Of a DNA stretch of 64,000 nucleotides, positions 46,901 through 59,845 are shown in pieces. A program made the position numbers and the translations under genes. Origin of the DNA: Cannabis sativa (Eukaryota > Streptophyta > Magnoliopsida > Rosales > Cannabaceae). The stretch is taken from assembly GCF_029168945.1 (NCBI RefSeq), contig NC_083604.1, positions 68,588,211 through 68,652,210 of the forward strand. The letters run 5' to 3'. The stretch's first letter is position 1; each line of letters opens with the position of its first letter. The notes under the pieces are model-generated. The model ran no database searches. It was not told the DNA's origin and was given only the letters and a program-made list of their open reading frames with translations.

Positions 46901-47168
46901 AAAACATAAGAGGGTTTTGCCACAAATTACCCTATGTTCTTTACATTAGAAAAATTCTAGAATGACTGCTTCTTAAGTTCAGATTCTAATATGTTTGATT
47001 AATCTCAGCCTAAACTTTATACTTATGAAGCAATTATGGTTGTTTAGCACTAAGTGAAAAATTGTATCCTATTCTCGCACTAGAGGTTAGAGTCAAACAG
47101 CTAACAACTACTTTCGGTTTGTTCCCTTAGCTCCGAGGGCAGTGGAGAAATCCCAAAACAGAAACTAG
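43929..47168 (+). CDS. IAA9: Aux/IAA transcriptional co-repressor, IAA8/IAA9 type
   Basis: Aux/IAA proteins bind auxin response factors and are degraded when auxin bridges them to the TIR1/AFB receptor. Coding exons are 43929-44587, 44691-44917, 45065-45206, 46006-46067 and 47131-47168, all with GT/AG introns and matching phase; the product is 375 residues. Domain I is LRLGL (70-74), the EAR repression motif; KR (122-123) begins KRGFSDA; the degron core VGWPP is at 224-228. PB1 domains III/IV run about 255-357, with the lysine of FVKVSMDG (259) and the acidic patch [14 protein letters not shown] (327-340). The N-terminus ([28 protein letters not shown]) and long domain I-II spacer match IAA8/IAA9, which are long members. 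Nothing is missing. IAA9 rather than IAA8 is my best call, not proven. The protein should act in the nucleus. Confidence 0.95.
46543..46932. mobile_element. IAA9: Inverted-repeat element in the last intron of the Aux/IAA gene
   Basis: The left end GGATAATTTGTGGCGAAATC and right end GGGTTTTGCCACAAATTACC are inverted. The arms continue for about 170 bases with small gaps (TTCACTTTTCTTTACAAATT, AAAGCGCCAGTTAAAT, matched near 46810-46840). Nine-base flanks TATAGTTTT and TATGTTCTT agree at six positions, a weak Mutator-size duplication. It belongs to the same end type as 49422-49788 and 52286-52658. Confidence 0.78.
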
Positions 47169-47660
47169 CTAGTGTCTGAAAACAACTGCTTTTTGGCTGC
47201 CAAGTCCCAAGTCTGATCCAGAGTTGGAAATGGGGATGAACAATTAAGCTGAAGAAGGTTAAAAAGAAGAAGAGGAAAATGTTGACATGGGATAGCCTCA
47301 GCTAGACAGCAGATTATGATTCAGATGCGTTTCTTGTCTTTGTTTTAATTGTACGAAAAGAAGAAAGAAAAAGTGTGTCGGTGCTAAGTTGGGAGTCCTG
47401 ATTGTTACAAATCCTTGTGAAAGTTGATTAAGATGATTGTTATTATTATTATTGTTGTTGTTGTTGTTGTTGTTGTTTTTGTTGTTATTAGTGTTTGTGG
47501 AGTTGATAATCTTTTCTTATATACCAAAACTAGTTTTACTGAGGGCGTTTTGTATCTGATGACCAATACATCATTGAAGATGTAGTGGATCTTGTGCCTC
47601 TTCATCTTCCACTCTTATCTACTTGTGTTTTGTCTGATTAAACTAAAACTAAATTTTATG
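47169..47660 (+). other. IAA9: 3' untranslated region of the Aux/IAA gene (predicted)
   Basis: It follows the stop TAG. It contains a TTG/TTA microsatellite at 47439-47480. No canonical AATAAA is obvious, so the poly(A) site is undetermined. Confidence 0.45.
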
Positions 47661-48790
47661 TTAATTTTCATTAATGTTAACTACTCGCAAATTAATATTG
47701 TCAAAGGTTTTGGGCTCTGCAACGAGTCTCAAACTATTATAGTATTATCAATATATCATATCAATTTATAAGAATGTTTTGTTTTGGACTGACTATGTGG
47801 AATAGAAAGTCTTCATTTACAGTGATCATTTTATTATATACCATATATAAAAACTTCTCAGAAGTATTGAACAATTTTTTCATACACCACAACAAACCCC
47901 AACTATTCTATTTAATTGCTATTCTCATTTTTAGTCCAATTTGATTCTAGGGTAGGCATTTCTATTATTGTATTTATTTGTTTTCACTAAAAATGATTCG
48001 TATAATCTCTTCTTATCTTTGTCTTCTCCACTATATTAATTCTTTGTGTCCCAAATAATGCACAAAAAGCAGGTTGTTTAAACTTCCCATGTTCTCCATT
48101 ATGTATGTTGCACTCTGCTTAAATGGCCCTGACCCAGATCCCATTATCTCCATTCTGAATGATAATTTAGTAGGTACCTAATTTATAGTGCAATGACAAA
48201 AAAAAAAAAAAATCAATTCCTTAATTTATTTCTTAAACTTGTTCTACTCATTTGCAAGTGGATTTGTTTAATCAAAAAGGGATTCGGGTCAACTCTTCAA
48301 AAGGATCGATGAACAGCTAGACAATCGAGCCAAATAATTATATGAGAAATGATTGAGAAAGTGTGGATTAATAGTTAATACACATCACATTCACTTAACT
48401 GAGGTTTGGACACCAGCAAACCTACACAGAGCAAACTTTTCTCACAAAGCTCCTCTCATTTTCTTTCATTTTTTTTTGAGTAAAACTACTAACAATTACA
48501 TTCATTCACTCTATGAGAGTAACCAAGTATTCCTATTATACCATATATATATAGTAAATTGTTGTTGAAAAAATTGCAGCAACATTCACGGCCTTAACAT
48601 CATTGTTCATGTCCTCAATCCAGCGAGTCTAATTCTTATACGGCAAAGACCATTTACAACCAATCCATGCTTGGATCTGGTTAATAACATGTTGAGAGAA
48701 ATTATAGTTAGAAAAATAAATGGGCATGGTTCTCTTCAGCTCTCCAACCAATCAGGCAGAGGTAACTATCAACAGGGGCCGAGCCAAAAT
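47661..48790. other. AT-rich intergenic stretch
   Basis: No gene or repeat end recognised, apart from an A-run near 48197. Confidence 0.5.
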
Positions 48791-48800
48791 TAAGTTTTTT

Positions 48801-49370
48801 GGGGTAGGCATGTCAAAAAGATCCATTTAGTTGGAGCGGATTGGAGCTCTGATCTGACGGATCACTTCTGATCAGAAACATTCAGATACTTATTGAATCT
48901 TGGATCAGATCTGCTCCGCCCCGCCTAATTTTTTTTTCTAGATCGGATATGATCTGACCCAATTATATATATTAAAAAAAAAAAACTCAATTCAAGACTC
49001 AGACCCCAAACTTGGATCCTTTGGGACCTGTACCCATACCTGAACCCAGACCCAGACCCGGACCGCGACTCGGACCCTGACTCGGGACCCGAACCCAGAC
49101 CCAGATTCGGACTGGGACCCGGACTCGGACAACGACCGGGACCGGGCACCAGGACCGGGACCTGAGATCGGGACTGGGACTCGGGACCTAGACCCGAACC
49201 GGGACTCGGGACCCGAGGCCCAGACTTGGACCGGGACCCAAACCCGGACCCGAACCCGGACCCAAGACCGGGATCGGGATCGGGACTCAGGACCCAGACC
49301 CGAACCCAGACCTGGACCCGGTGAAGGACCCGGACCCGGGACCCAGCGTAGCCCCGTGGACTAGGAGTAT
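48801..49370. repeat. GC-rich (GACCCG/GACCCA)-type hexanucleotide tract, probably in a MITE
   Basis: From about 49003 to 49340 the sequence is built of six-base blocks such as GACCCG, GAACCC, GGACCC and GGGACT. The left flank GGGGTAGGCATGTCAAAAAG resembles a hAT-MITE terminus. The same CCCGAACCC vocabulary occurs in the MITE at 21566-22286. The minus-strand frame across it (SGPESGSESRSGSGSG) reflects the repeat. Confidence 0.7.
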
Positions 49371-49421
49371 TTGAAAGAACATTGATAACACGTATAATTC
49401 TCTTGTGTCAAGTTTTTAATT

Positions 49422-49788
49422 GAGTAATTTGCAGCAACCCCCCCCCCCCCCCCCCAAAAAAAAACCATCCAACCTCATATTTTGGTGAGAAAACCCTCTA
49501 AATTACTGTTCTGTTTACATTTTTAAGGTGCTGTCTGTCTAGCCTTGTTAAGTCTAATTTTGCCCACGTGGCAATGACATGTCACTAAAAATTATCCTAC
49601 ATGGCCATATTTTACATAATAAAAATTAAAATGAGTAATTAAAATAAAAATAAAAACATTAAGAGTAACTTGCCGCAAAACCCCCCCAACTATAAATTTA
49701 CTTGCAAAAAACCATCCAACCTTAAAGTTTTTTGGATGGTTTTTTGCAAATAAATTGATAGTTGAGGGGGTTTTGCCACAAATTACTC
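49422..49788. mobile_element. Foldback element, copy 1 (367 bp)
   Basis: Ends GAGTAATTTGCAGCAACCCC and GTTTTGCCACAAATTACTC. The interior includes GGTGCTGTCTGTCTAGCCTT and GCCCACGTGGCAATGACATG. The right 126 bases (49663-49788) form a palindrome of their own with the same terminus (GAGTAACTTGCCGCAAAACC). A C-run of about 17 bases lies at 49438-49455. No clear 9-bp duplication. Confidence 0.75.
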
Positions 49789-49854
49789 TATATATTTTGA
49801 AAAATAAAATTAAAAACTTAATAAAATAGTACAATTACTTAAAAAATATGAATA

Positions 49855-50023
49855 ATATAAATTATACTTAAACCGTGGTTTCGAACCAAATCAAACCGTT
49901 CTTTATGGTTTGGTTTGAGAAATTTATTGGTCTAGTTTGGTTTTTAATATTCAAAAAACCGTTATACTGGTTTGGTTCAACAACTATAAAAATCGGGACC
50001 AAACCAATCCGTGAACACCCCTA
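49855..50023. mobile_element. hAT-like MITE, right part
   Basis: The sequence has many GGTTTGGTTTGAG and AAACCGT motifs and ends CCGTGAACACCCCTA at 50023, the hAT-MITE terminus also seen at 33756. The left end is unclear, possibly split by the foldback element. Confidence 0.5.
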
Positions 50024-50251
50024 TCGTTACCCATGTTAGTGCTCTGCATTCGAAAAATGAGGTGAAAGTTAGAATTTTATCAATTTTACCTAAAAAATGA
50101 AATAAAAAGACTTGGAATAGTTTGAGCAATTGTAAATTTACAACACAATTAATTTTACAGATTCTACAAGTTGTATAGATTATAAATGCCGTAATGGTGT
50201 TGTTAAGTTGTAAATTTGAGTTTATGCATTACAATGATTTTGATTTTTCAA

Positions 50252-50298
<47 letters not shown>
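50252..50298. repeat. (AAT)n microsatellite
   Basis: About 15 AAT units. Confidence 0.95.
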
Positions 50299-50301
<3 letters not shown>

Positions 50302-50345
50302 TAAAAATAAAATATTCAGCATTGCACTAAACTTCACGAACTATA

Positions 50346-52242
50346 TGTTGGAATTTATTTTACCAGGATCTTAGATCTACTCATAAGTATGCTGTTTAAC
50401 ACCCTAAATATGAACTTTCTAAAACGATATATTAAACACATATAAAGTTAAGAAAACCTTACATTGATGCAGCAGAATTAATGTCTCCTTCCGCTCAGAT
50501 CTCTAACCCTTGTATCCTTTCTGTAGCAGAGTATAATCAAAATCTGAGCCCGAATGTCCTTCTTCTTCAAGTTTGATCCTTCACAGTCTTCCAATCTATG
50601 ATTGAGTTACTGCTTGCTGTGTGTGGGCACTTACTCTTTCACTAGAGTTCGAAATTGATGAAGGGAAAAGAGAAGAGAGGGTTTTGGCCAGGTATAGAAA
50701 GTGGGGAAGGCTCAGTTTTTCTGAAAAGAGAAATTTCTGTCAGATAACTAATGAAAGCATGTGATATGATTGAGCCATCACTTTCTATTTATAGGCAACT
50801 ACTAGGTTTAGGTTAGGAATTATTTGACATTAAAATAATGAAAATATTAATTTGAAAACCCTCAATTAGTGGCCGACCATGGTGTAGTAGTGGGCCCCAC
50901 TTGATTTTGCAGTTTTATCAAATTTTATTTCTATTTTCTCAGAAACGCTAATTTTCCAATTCTAACCTTTTAAACGCCAAAACTAATTATTTAATAACTA
51001 AAATAGATTATTAAATAATATTGTGATTTAATTTAATTATTAATTAGACATATAAAGTCCATTAATAAATAAATAAACCTGGAAACTCTTTTCTTTACAA
51101 TTTCATTCCTGCTTAGTGAAAATTCATAAAATTAGACATAGTCTAACTTTAGAATTATAATTGATCAATCACGAATCAATTAATGAGTCTTACAAGCAGA
51201 ATGTTCTCAATTAGAATGGGGACCATGGATCTATATGCTGTGCTTCCAATAAGTGAACCAAATTTACCAAGTAAATTCCTACTTATTAATTCTTTGTTGA
51301 ATCCACTCTTAGAACTTAGAATTGCACTCTCAGACTTCTATAGAGCATATTATATGTTTCACGATATCAATATGCTATCTCATTTAACCATTGTTATAAT
51401 CTTATTGTGATTTAAAGATCCTCTATATAGATGATCTACATCGAGATGGGATTTCTTTACCGTTCTCACCCCTCAATGTATTTTGCTCCTTAAAACACTT
51501 AGCTACCTGTAAATGGTGTTTAGTGATCTAATAATTAGTCAGTTAAACAAGAGCTCATCCATTTACTTCTATTTGCTAAGCTCGAAGGGAATCATCACTT
51601 GACTTCTATACACCAGTAGAAGCTATAGATTCCATATTTATGTTCAGCACTCCCACTCAATCATACTATCATGTTCCCAAAATATACGTATCACCCTGAC
51701 CTAAAAGTAGGCTTAACTAATAAATCAAAGAACATGAATAACACTCCTGAGTTGAGCCTAAGCATATCAGGATTTAGATTCTTTTTAATCTTAAGATCAA
51801 CTACTGATATTAACTTGGAAAGATATTTATAACGGTAAGTTTGTAATATCTTAACTTAGTTGCAATATCGGTCCAGTCTAATGTATACTCCATACATTCG
51901 AAACTAGTATACTTTACTAATGTCCTGGAAAGAACATAACACTTACTCCAAGTGTAAGTATACATCATCGCTGATTATCACATTAGTGTAAATCCAATAA
52001 CACTGATGAAACAGGGACCAAGTCTATTGATTCATATGATCACAATCACATTCCACTATGTTGACGAAACTGTAATTGTAAATAAACATATGATCTGGAT
52101 TTAACTGATTTTGTGTGTAAACATAATAAACATATTAAACCATTAGCATGTAAAATTCATGCAAACATTAATCACTTCAAATTTCTTATATTGATAACTA
52201 ATCAGATTGTAAAGAGTTTTATTTAGGGCATAAAACCCAACA
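50346..52242. mobile_element. Solo-LTR-like element, about 1.9 kb
   Basis: The ends are TGTTGGAATTTATTTTACCA and GGGCATAAAACCCAACA (TGTTGG...CCAACA). The flanks CTATA and TTATA agree at four of five positions. No gag or pol frame is present inside. On the minus strand it begins TGTTGGGTTTTATGCCCTAA, a familiar plant LTR start. It could also be a non-autonomous element rather than a true solo LTR. Confidence 0.65.
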
Positions 52243-52285
52243 TTATAACCATTAAAAGACATCATGTGTGTATGTATATTTTAGA

Positions 52286-52658
52286 GTAATTTACGGTAAA
52301 ACCCCCTAACTATCAATTTATTTGCAAAAAACCATCTAAAAAACTTTAAGGTTGGATGATTTTTTGCAAGTAAATTGATAGTTTGGGGGGGGGGGTTGCC
52401 GCAAATTACTCTTAAAGTTTTTATTTTTATTTCAATTACTCATTTTTATTTTTATTTTATAAAATATGGCCACGTAGGATAATTTTTTTGTGACCTGTCA
52501 TTGCCACGTGGACAAAATTAGGACTTAACGAGGCTAGACAAACGATACCTTAAAAATGTAAATGGAACATTACTTTGGAGGGTTTTCCCACCAAAATATG
52601 AGGTTAGATGATTTTTTGCAAGTAAATTGATAGTTGGGGGTTTTACCGCAAATTTCTC
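52286..52658. mobile_element. Foldback element, copy 2, inverted relative to copy 1
   Basis: This 373-bp element has the palindrome part at its left (52286-52411) and the CCACGTGGACAAAATTAGGA region to the right, the reverse order of 49422-49788. Ends are GAGTAATTTACGGTAAAACC and GGGTTTTACCGCAAATTTCTC. Confidence 0.75.
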
Positions 52659-55600
52659 TTTCCAATTTCTGCACTATTTATTTCTGGTTCTGTTTTGATT
52701 CTCAAAATCTGTGTTTTGCAGTGACAAGATTGCAATCTGTTGCTGCAGACTGTTACAATTGCGTTTGTACTGAAATTTAGTAATTATTGGCATTTGCAAA
52801 TACGGTTTTTCATAAACAATTGGGCAAAAATGTGTTTCTTAATCAACTTTTTACAGCCTTGAAGTAAATCCTACCAAAATCAAAGTTCAGTTGGCCAAAT
52901 ACTAAGCCATATTTTTAGTAGTTGTGTTCACTTAATAAAGACCATTTTTAGTCACATATGACATGGGGTCTTGGTTAGTACAGCCTCATGCAATGAACTT
53001 AAGAATGTACATGTAGGATAATCCTGAAATGAAGTTCTACTCATGGTTTTTTATTCTTAATTCAGAAAGAACTTAAGGGTTAACATTTTATTTTCTTCTC
53101 TTTTTTTCTTTCCTCTATGAGGCAACATTAACATATGGTCAAATTTTAGCTGAGGAAAATAAAAAACATACTTCTTTGGATAAGAAGAATTATTTAGCAG
53201 TCTCTATCCACTCAAGTATGTGTAGATTTTAAGATAAAGGTATTACTGTTTGTTTCACTTTTTACTTATAAACCAATGGTTCTCAGCTTGATAAAGCTTG
53301 TAATAATTTCTTATTATTGCAAACATTTAGTATAGGATCATGTGCTCAACACTAAGACTAGTGAGGTATACTACTTTGTAGAAGAAATACAATAAGATTC
53401 AACAAGCATATTTGATATTTAGTTTATCAATTATGTTGACTTTTGATGAATGAGTACAAACCCCTTTTTTTGTGCTCAATAATTCCTTGATTTTATATTC
53501 GAAAATAGGATCTTTATAAGTGGAAATAATCATCCTTAACTTACTAGTATTTTACTCCTACCTACTAGACTAGTATCTAATTTTTAAACATGATTTTATG
53601 ATCCCAATTGGTCCATCTTTGCAAAATAACAAACCTTTTCTTTTACTCTTTTCTTATGCAATGTGCAGCATCAAAATTTCGATGTTGACAATTATATGAA
53701 CTTGATTATTGTACCTTTTGAATTTTATCTTCAGCAATGTTGACCTTTTTGGTTGGCAACATTATTGTCCTTATGATATGTGGTTTTTGGCTTTGGCCTA
53801 ATTAGTGATTCAGGTTGGTTGGTTCCACTATTCAATTAAATTACAATTAGTGGTAGCTTAATCATGGCCTACATAAGATATGTAAATAAAATACCAAACC
53901 TAATCTTTCAGTGGTACTTCTATACTTAATTCTAGATTCTATGAGTAATCATGTTCCTTTGATTTCAATCATGTAAAAGTAAGTGGAAATATGATTTTGT
54001 TGCTGATTAAGGAATCCTGACCCTTTTTTTCTAAAGGGAGTCTTTGACAAGTTTGTTTTATATGCCATATTCATTTTCAGTGAGTACCATCTAAAGCAAA
54101 AAACACTTGCTGCAACAATTAGAAAATATTTGTATATTCATGTGAAGAATGTGAGAAGTTTTATTGAATCTTTTTAAGGATCTATCTGGACAAGGACCAA
54201 CTAGGAATTAACATGGTTTTAGTACTAGACAAGATTTAGCTATTGAAATTAATTGAGCTAGTAATTTTTGTTGAAACTTCATTGCTGCAACATTGTTTGC
54301 TGATATAAGCATTTCTTTAAGCCTTTTATGTATATAGATGGAGACCAGTGAGTTTATCTTACATAGTATTATTTCACTTATTTCATTATTTTGTAAAACT
54401 AGTAAAATTTACAACCACAAAAGGTTGTAACAACTGTTTATGTGAACAGTCTTCCAAGACCTTTAATGAATTCAATTTCAAGTACATGATCATCTTATCC
54501 AGTCTGTTTTTCTTTCTATAATGTGTTGTTGTTGGTGATTTTTCAACCAAAAAAGTATATTCTTTAATTAGAGGTTGGATTATTTTGATAGAATTCTACA
54601 TAAGAAACAAACACAGGAAAGGAGGAAGAGCTGGAGTGGTTGGCAGGATTAGTTGCCATATTAAACAATAATTAGTGGAGAGGAAAAACTTGTGTTGTTT
54701 AGGTTCTCATATATATATTATTAGTTGATTTGAAGATGTTTTAATTGAAAATATTCTTGCTCCCATTTATGATTTTAAAAGTAATTACTCCTCTCTTTTC
54801 TTTTACCTTTTGCTCAAGAGTATATCCTAGCCAACCAATGATGGGACAATCATGTGGCTAAGATCCCACTTTTAAGCCCAGACAAATTTATGTCATAGTA
54901 CATTTTGCTATAGTAAAAGTAACATGGCTGATGCAAGAGATTAGCATATCATTTCAAGCTTTTGCCTTTTTTTCATTTTTTATCCATGATATCATAAATC
55001 TGAAATGCCCTTATTTTTTTGGTCTCTTTAGATATTTCATATCAGAAATTTCTAAACAGAAATCATATCTTACTAAGTTTGGCTTAAGAAGTGTATGCAT
55101 CAATATATATATATAGATAAAGGTCTTTGGTTTTAATAGTAGTAGTGACTCATGCAGCTTCATTGTTCTACAAGTAGTAAAAGGGTACAATCTGAAATGT
55201 TCTCCTAATCCATTGAACCTTGTGTCACCCTTTACAACAGCCACTTGAACTCTTCCTTTTTCTTTCTTGTTTTCTTCATAAATTTGACCTTTAATTGATA
55301 AGAAAAGAGGAGTATAGTAAAGTGAAATGACCTTAATTTTTGGGTATATGATTAGTGGTGTATGCCATCTAAAAAGGGTAGTGAGTGGAATTGGCTCTAG
55401 TTTTCATGAAAGTCATTTTCATGTACCTGCTATACACTGCTAGACAACAACTCATATGTTAAAACTGTTTTTTGAGTGCTGTGAACGTGACATTTCATCA
55501 TCATTTGATTACCTCTCTACTAACACTTTTGTACTTATCTTCCAAATAACTTCATTTCTCTCGTGTCTAGAAATTATTTCAAGGCACCAAATTGAACTCC

Positions 55601-58600
55601 AAGACAATACAAAAAGAAAAAGGATTTGGTTAAAGTAATGGTCAGTTTTGTATTTCAATTTTCAATCTATATCCAAAGAATTATTTCGTTTGTATGATAA
55701 TATATATCCAAATGTCATTAATTAATAGTTAATAATAGGTAATAATAGGTGGACCACCCTGCTTGCTGTGTGGAACATTAATAAGCTCATTAAAAACGCA
55801 GTCGTTTCAATGAAAGTGACACTTAAATTCACATGTGTGCTGTATACTTGGCCACATCGCCTAGCAAAATGAGAAGTGGTGGGTGGGCGTGGGTGGTACC
55901 AAGTCTACTATTCTATAGCTATTGTGAATTGAAATTGAGAAATAGGTCTCCACGTAGTTTCTGATTTTTTTTTTTTACCTTATCATGTCTCATGAAACAA
56001 CTACTTCCCTTTTATTTGCATTAAATCATGATTGATGATCCAATTCATGTCCAACAACACCATTGTGATTTTTGGACCAAGAGGAATCTTCTTCGTACAC
56101 CCCTATATAATAGGCTATAGTAAATAACTGCACTGTCATTTCCATCTACATATAATTCTTCCCATAAATGTAGTAGTAAATAGTATTACTAGTACTACCA
56201 CTTGTACTGTTATTTGAAATAATAATAATGCAACCAAACATTGAGATTATAATTGGTTCTTCTCTCTAAGTTTCACTATTATTTTCATTTCATTAGTGAA
56301 ACCTAATAAGACATATAGTAGTAGTATGTTATTACTATTCCACATGTGATGGGATATACGTCTTTATATACTGGAATAAAAATTGTTTAAACTATACAGG
56401 AGAATACAAAATATGTACTGGAATATTATATATAATGAATCACCAATAATTTATTACTTATATATATAAGTAATATTTAGTTCGGTGAAATTGGTTTAAC
56501 TACATTTCAAAAGGAATCAAAATAAACAAAGTTGTAATGTTTGGTATGGGATAAAATTTGCACGGGAATAAAAAACTCTGAAAAGTTAATAAGGTGGAAA
56601 TATTCAGATTACTTAGGATAATAATCTTAAATTCTACTTCTGAAATTAGTGGACTTTAAAATATTCCTATTAATTATATAATATGGTAGGTCTAACATAC
56701 AATTAATTTTAAATCATTTTTTTTTAAAAAAATAATGTATGAGACTTAATTGTGTTAGACCAAATAATATATAATTCAATGAATATAATTATAACTAAAT
56801 ATTCACATACACAATCATGAAGCGGACGTAATATTTTTTAAGGCAAAAATAAAAATAAACGTAAAATTAAAAAAAAATACTCTCAGTGAGAATTGAACTT
56901 GACTTCTATTATGCCTATAAATATTATCTTTTATTATAAATATATGTGATAATCATAACTAATTTAATATTTATATACATTTTTTTTCTCAATTTTATTT
57001 TTTTTGGGCAAAAAAAAAGTGGTCCGCCCTTGTACATGCTTCTATGCAGTACACCCCTATATATGTATGAATATGAGTTAGATATTTAATGTAACCTTAT
57101 CTATACATATGTAAAAGATTGAAAGTATGAAATATTTAGTTAAAAAGAATGAAAGACACAGAATTTTATTTTGCAGTTTTTAGTTATTTTATTTGATTGG
57201 AGCTGCTATTAATTAATTATGCTAGTTGGTGGGGGATTCTAGCAGTTAAATAAGTTCATGGCATGTGCCCCAATAATGGCATCCTTAATTATTTTTATAC
57301 AACCACCAACCAAAGGAAAAATAATAATATATCTCTCAAATTTGAAATATTATGATATAAATAATGTATATTATATATAACTAATTATGTATGATTAATT
57401 ATTTTTAATATATTAATAATTATTGATGAAACTGTTTATTTCTCTCCTAATTATCGTCTTTAATATACTTTATCTCCTCCATGTGACTTCACACCTTAGT
57501 TCTAGTGGCAATTCAAAACAAAATACAATCTTCATAAGAGTATTAATAATGGCAAAACCCCATATGCACTAAGCTTGAATATATTAATTTAATAAAACAA
57601 GCTGAACAAAAACTAAACTAAACCTTTGATTTAAATAAAGTAACTGGTTATTATTATGTCAGTTTGTGTATTATCTGAGGTTGTAGTACATGTGAGGCCA
57701 AGCAAATTTGGCTAATCCCATCATTGGTTTCTGTCTTTTTGTACAGAGATTTTTCTTCTTTATATATATGAGATTGAATATTTCACATATAACATATATA
57801 TAGCCCCTTTGGCATCAAGTACTACCACTTCTTAGATGGTGGTGATTTTATTACTTATTTTGCAATGCTTTGATTTATTTATTTATTTTTATCAATTGAT
57901 AAAAGAATCAAATCAATATAAAGTGATTAAAAAGCGCATCACTACTACTTATGGTGCTTCATGAATTATCTGTTTAATCAATTATTTCCCTACATAATTT
58001 GCTTATAAATTAATTAACTGCACTGCCATCTCTCTAAATACCGTTTTGGGTTTTTTTTTTTTTTTGGAAAAGATCTTTATGGGTTTCTCAACAATTAATT
58101 ATTTAAGGCAGTGAATAATGTGAAATTTGTCATAATTATTATGATCCCGAGATGGGTTTTTATTTTTAATTTGATAAAATAAATAGATATTTATATATAA
58201 TGCAGAACCACCCAAGAAAATAACAATATAATAGAGAAGGGAAGCTTGGAAATTAATTGCAACAGCAATATTCCTTTATTATCTTTGAACTTTGAAGGTC
58301 AATATGTATAATTTAGCAAATAAGATTATAAATTTTTTGAACTTTGTTCAACAATATTATTATTGAAAATCAGCTAATCATGTGGGTCGTCCAAACTTTC
58401 ATGTGCAAAATGATATATTTAACATATAAATATGAGATAGAATATGGTTGCCCATTAATATTAAAGGTCTAAGACATATTCCCTCTTCTTTAATAAAGAA
58501 TTCTTATTTGTTTTTCCAAAATAAAAATAAAAATTGTTGTTCAAATTAAACAAATCAAAGGAAGAAATCTGTGTTTAATTTCATGTAGCCATATGTATAA

Positions 58601-59484
58601 ATAAATACAGTATATATGATGAGTGGGAGGGAAGTGTCCAAATCTCATGCCAATATTAATATATATATTACACCCAAAACCAAGTGTATTAAAAAAATTA
58701 TCTCCCTTAATGAAAAAATGGGGGAGATTTTTTAATGGTCATATTCATAACATTTATTAAAGCCATTCCTAAATACATAATCATGCATATATAAATATTA
58801 ATTAAAAGCCAAATTCATTCATTGATTGTATGGTCAAAGATATATATACATGGGCAACCCTTAGTAGATGGGAAATTATTAAAGAACACATTCATGTGTG
58901 TGTAATTTTATATTAAATTTAATACAACAAAAGCCTCTCTTATTGGACAAACTTTTGTTGACTCTACCCTTCTCTACCAATGGGATGTTATACCAAACGG
59001 CTGGTTTATGGTTATATATATATGGATATGTGTGGAAGATGCACCCGTAAATCATTTAAGAGTTTATAATTATTACAAAAATATAAATATATTTCTTTCT
59101 TTTTGTTAGTGGATTATCCTTCAAACAACAATGACTTACAAAAGATTAGGCAAGTTTGCCATATCAGCACTTCCAATATAGACTTTAGTGCTTAAAGTCA
59201 CATTGGCTAAGTAGTGAGCATCACCATTAGCATTTATAGGAGTAAAACAACAACCAATAATCAAAATAAATAATTAAAAATATAAATGTTTAGTTGTGTA
59301 GTTTTATTTATAACTTCTGATTCTAAATTCCGATTTTATTAAATTAAAAATTGTTGGATTTATAATTTTGTATAGATTATAATATTTATCGGATATTGCT
59401 TTCTTGTATTTCTGAAATAGTGTAACAAATAAGTATTTGAATACTTGCTATTTGACTCAAACTGATGAGAATTCATGTTCTTAT
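52659..59484. other. Long AT-rich intergenic region
   Basis: I recognise no gene, RNA gene or clear element end in these 6.8 kb. All open frames are short and compositionally ordinary. Known plant microRNA sequences that I looked for by eye were not seen. Confidence 0.5.
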
Positions 59485-59845
59485 TGTGAACATTGTCCCA
59501 CATAGAATAAATGGTAGAGCATTGACCCATATATAAGCATACGGGCTACTCCACTCATTGTTAATTGGTTTTGAGATGGATCCCCATGATTCTCAACATG
59601 GTATCAGAGCCATATCCCTTGCGGCCAAGTGATCCTATCCGATCCGCACCTATACAGATAGTGACTATGTCCACTCTGATACGGTTCAAGATTGATGAGC
59701 AAAAAATAGCCATCATCTTGAGGGGAAATATTGTGGACATTGTCCCACATAGAATAAATGGTAGAGAATTGAGCCATATATAAGAACATGGGCTACTCCA
59801 CTCATTGCCAATTAGTTTTGAGATGGACCCCCATGATTCTCAACA
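59485..59845 (+). mobile_element. TRIM (terminal-repeat retrotransposon in miniature), 361 bp
   Basis: Two 114-bp direct LTRs, 59485-59598 and 59732-59845, both begin TGTG-ACATTGTCCCACAT and end GATTCTCAACA. The first is followed at once by TGGTATCAGAGCC (59599-59611), the initiator-methionine tRNA primer-site form. The second is preceded by GAGGGGAAATA, a polypurine tract. It has no coding capacity. The five-base flanks CTTAT and CAAAC do not match. Confidence 0.93.
59599..59611 (+). promoter_or_regulatory. TRIM primer-binding site
   Basis: TGGTATCAGAGCC directly follows the first LTR and is complementary to the 3' end of initiator tRNA-Met, as in most plant Copia and TRIM elements. Confidence 0.88.

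Noticed and set aside
48925..49149. Gly/Ser-rich minus-strand frame
   Set aside because: It is a translation of the GACCCG-type tract.
59565..59789. Short frames on both strands
   Set aside because: They lie within the TRIM, which is non-coding.
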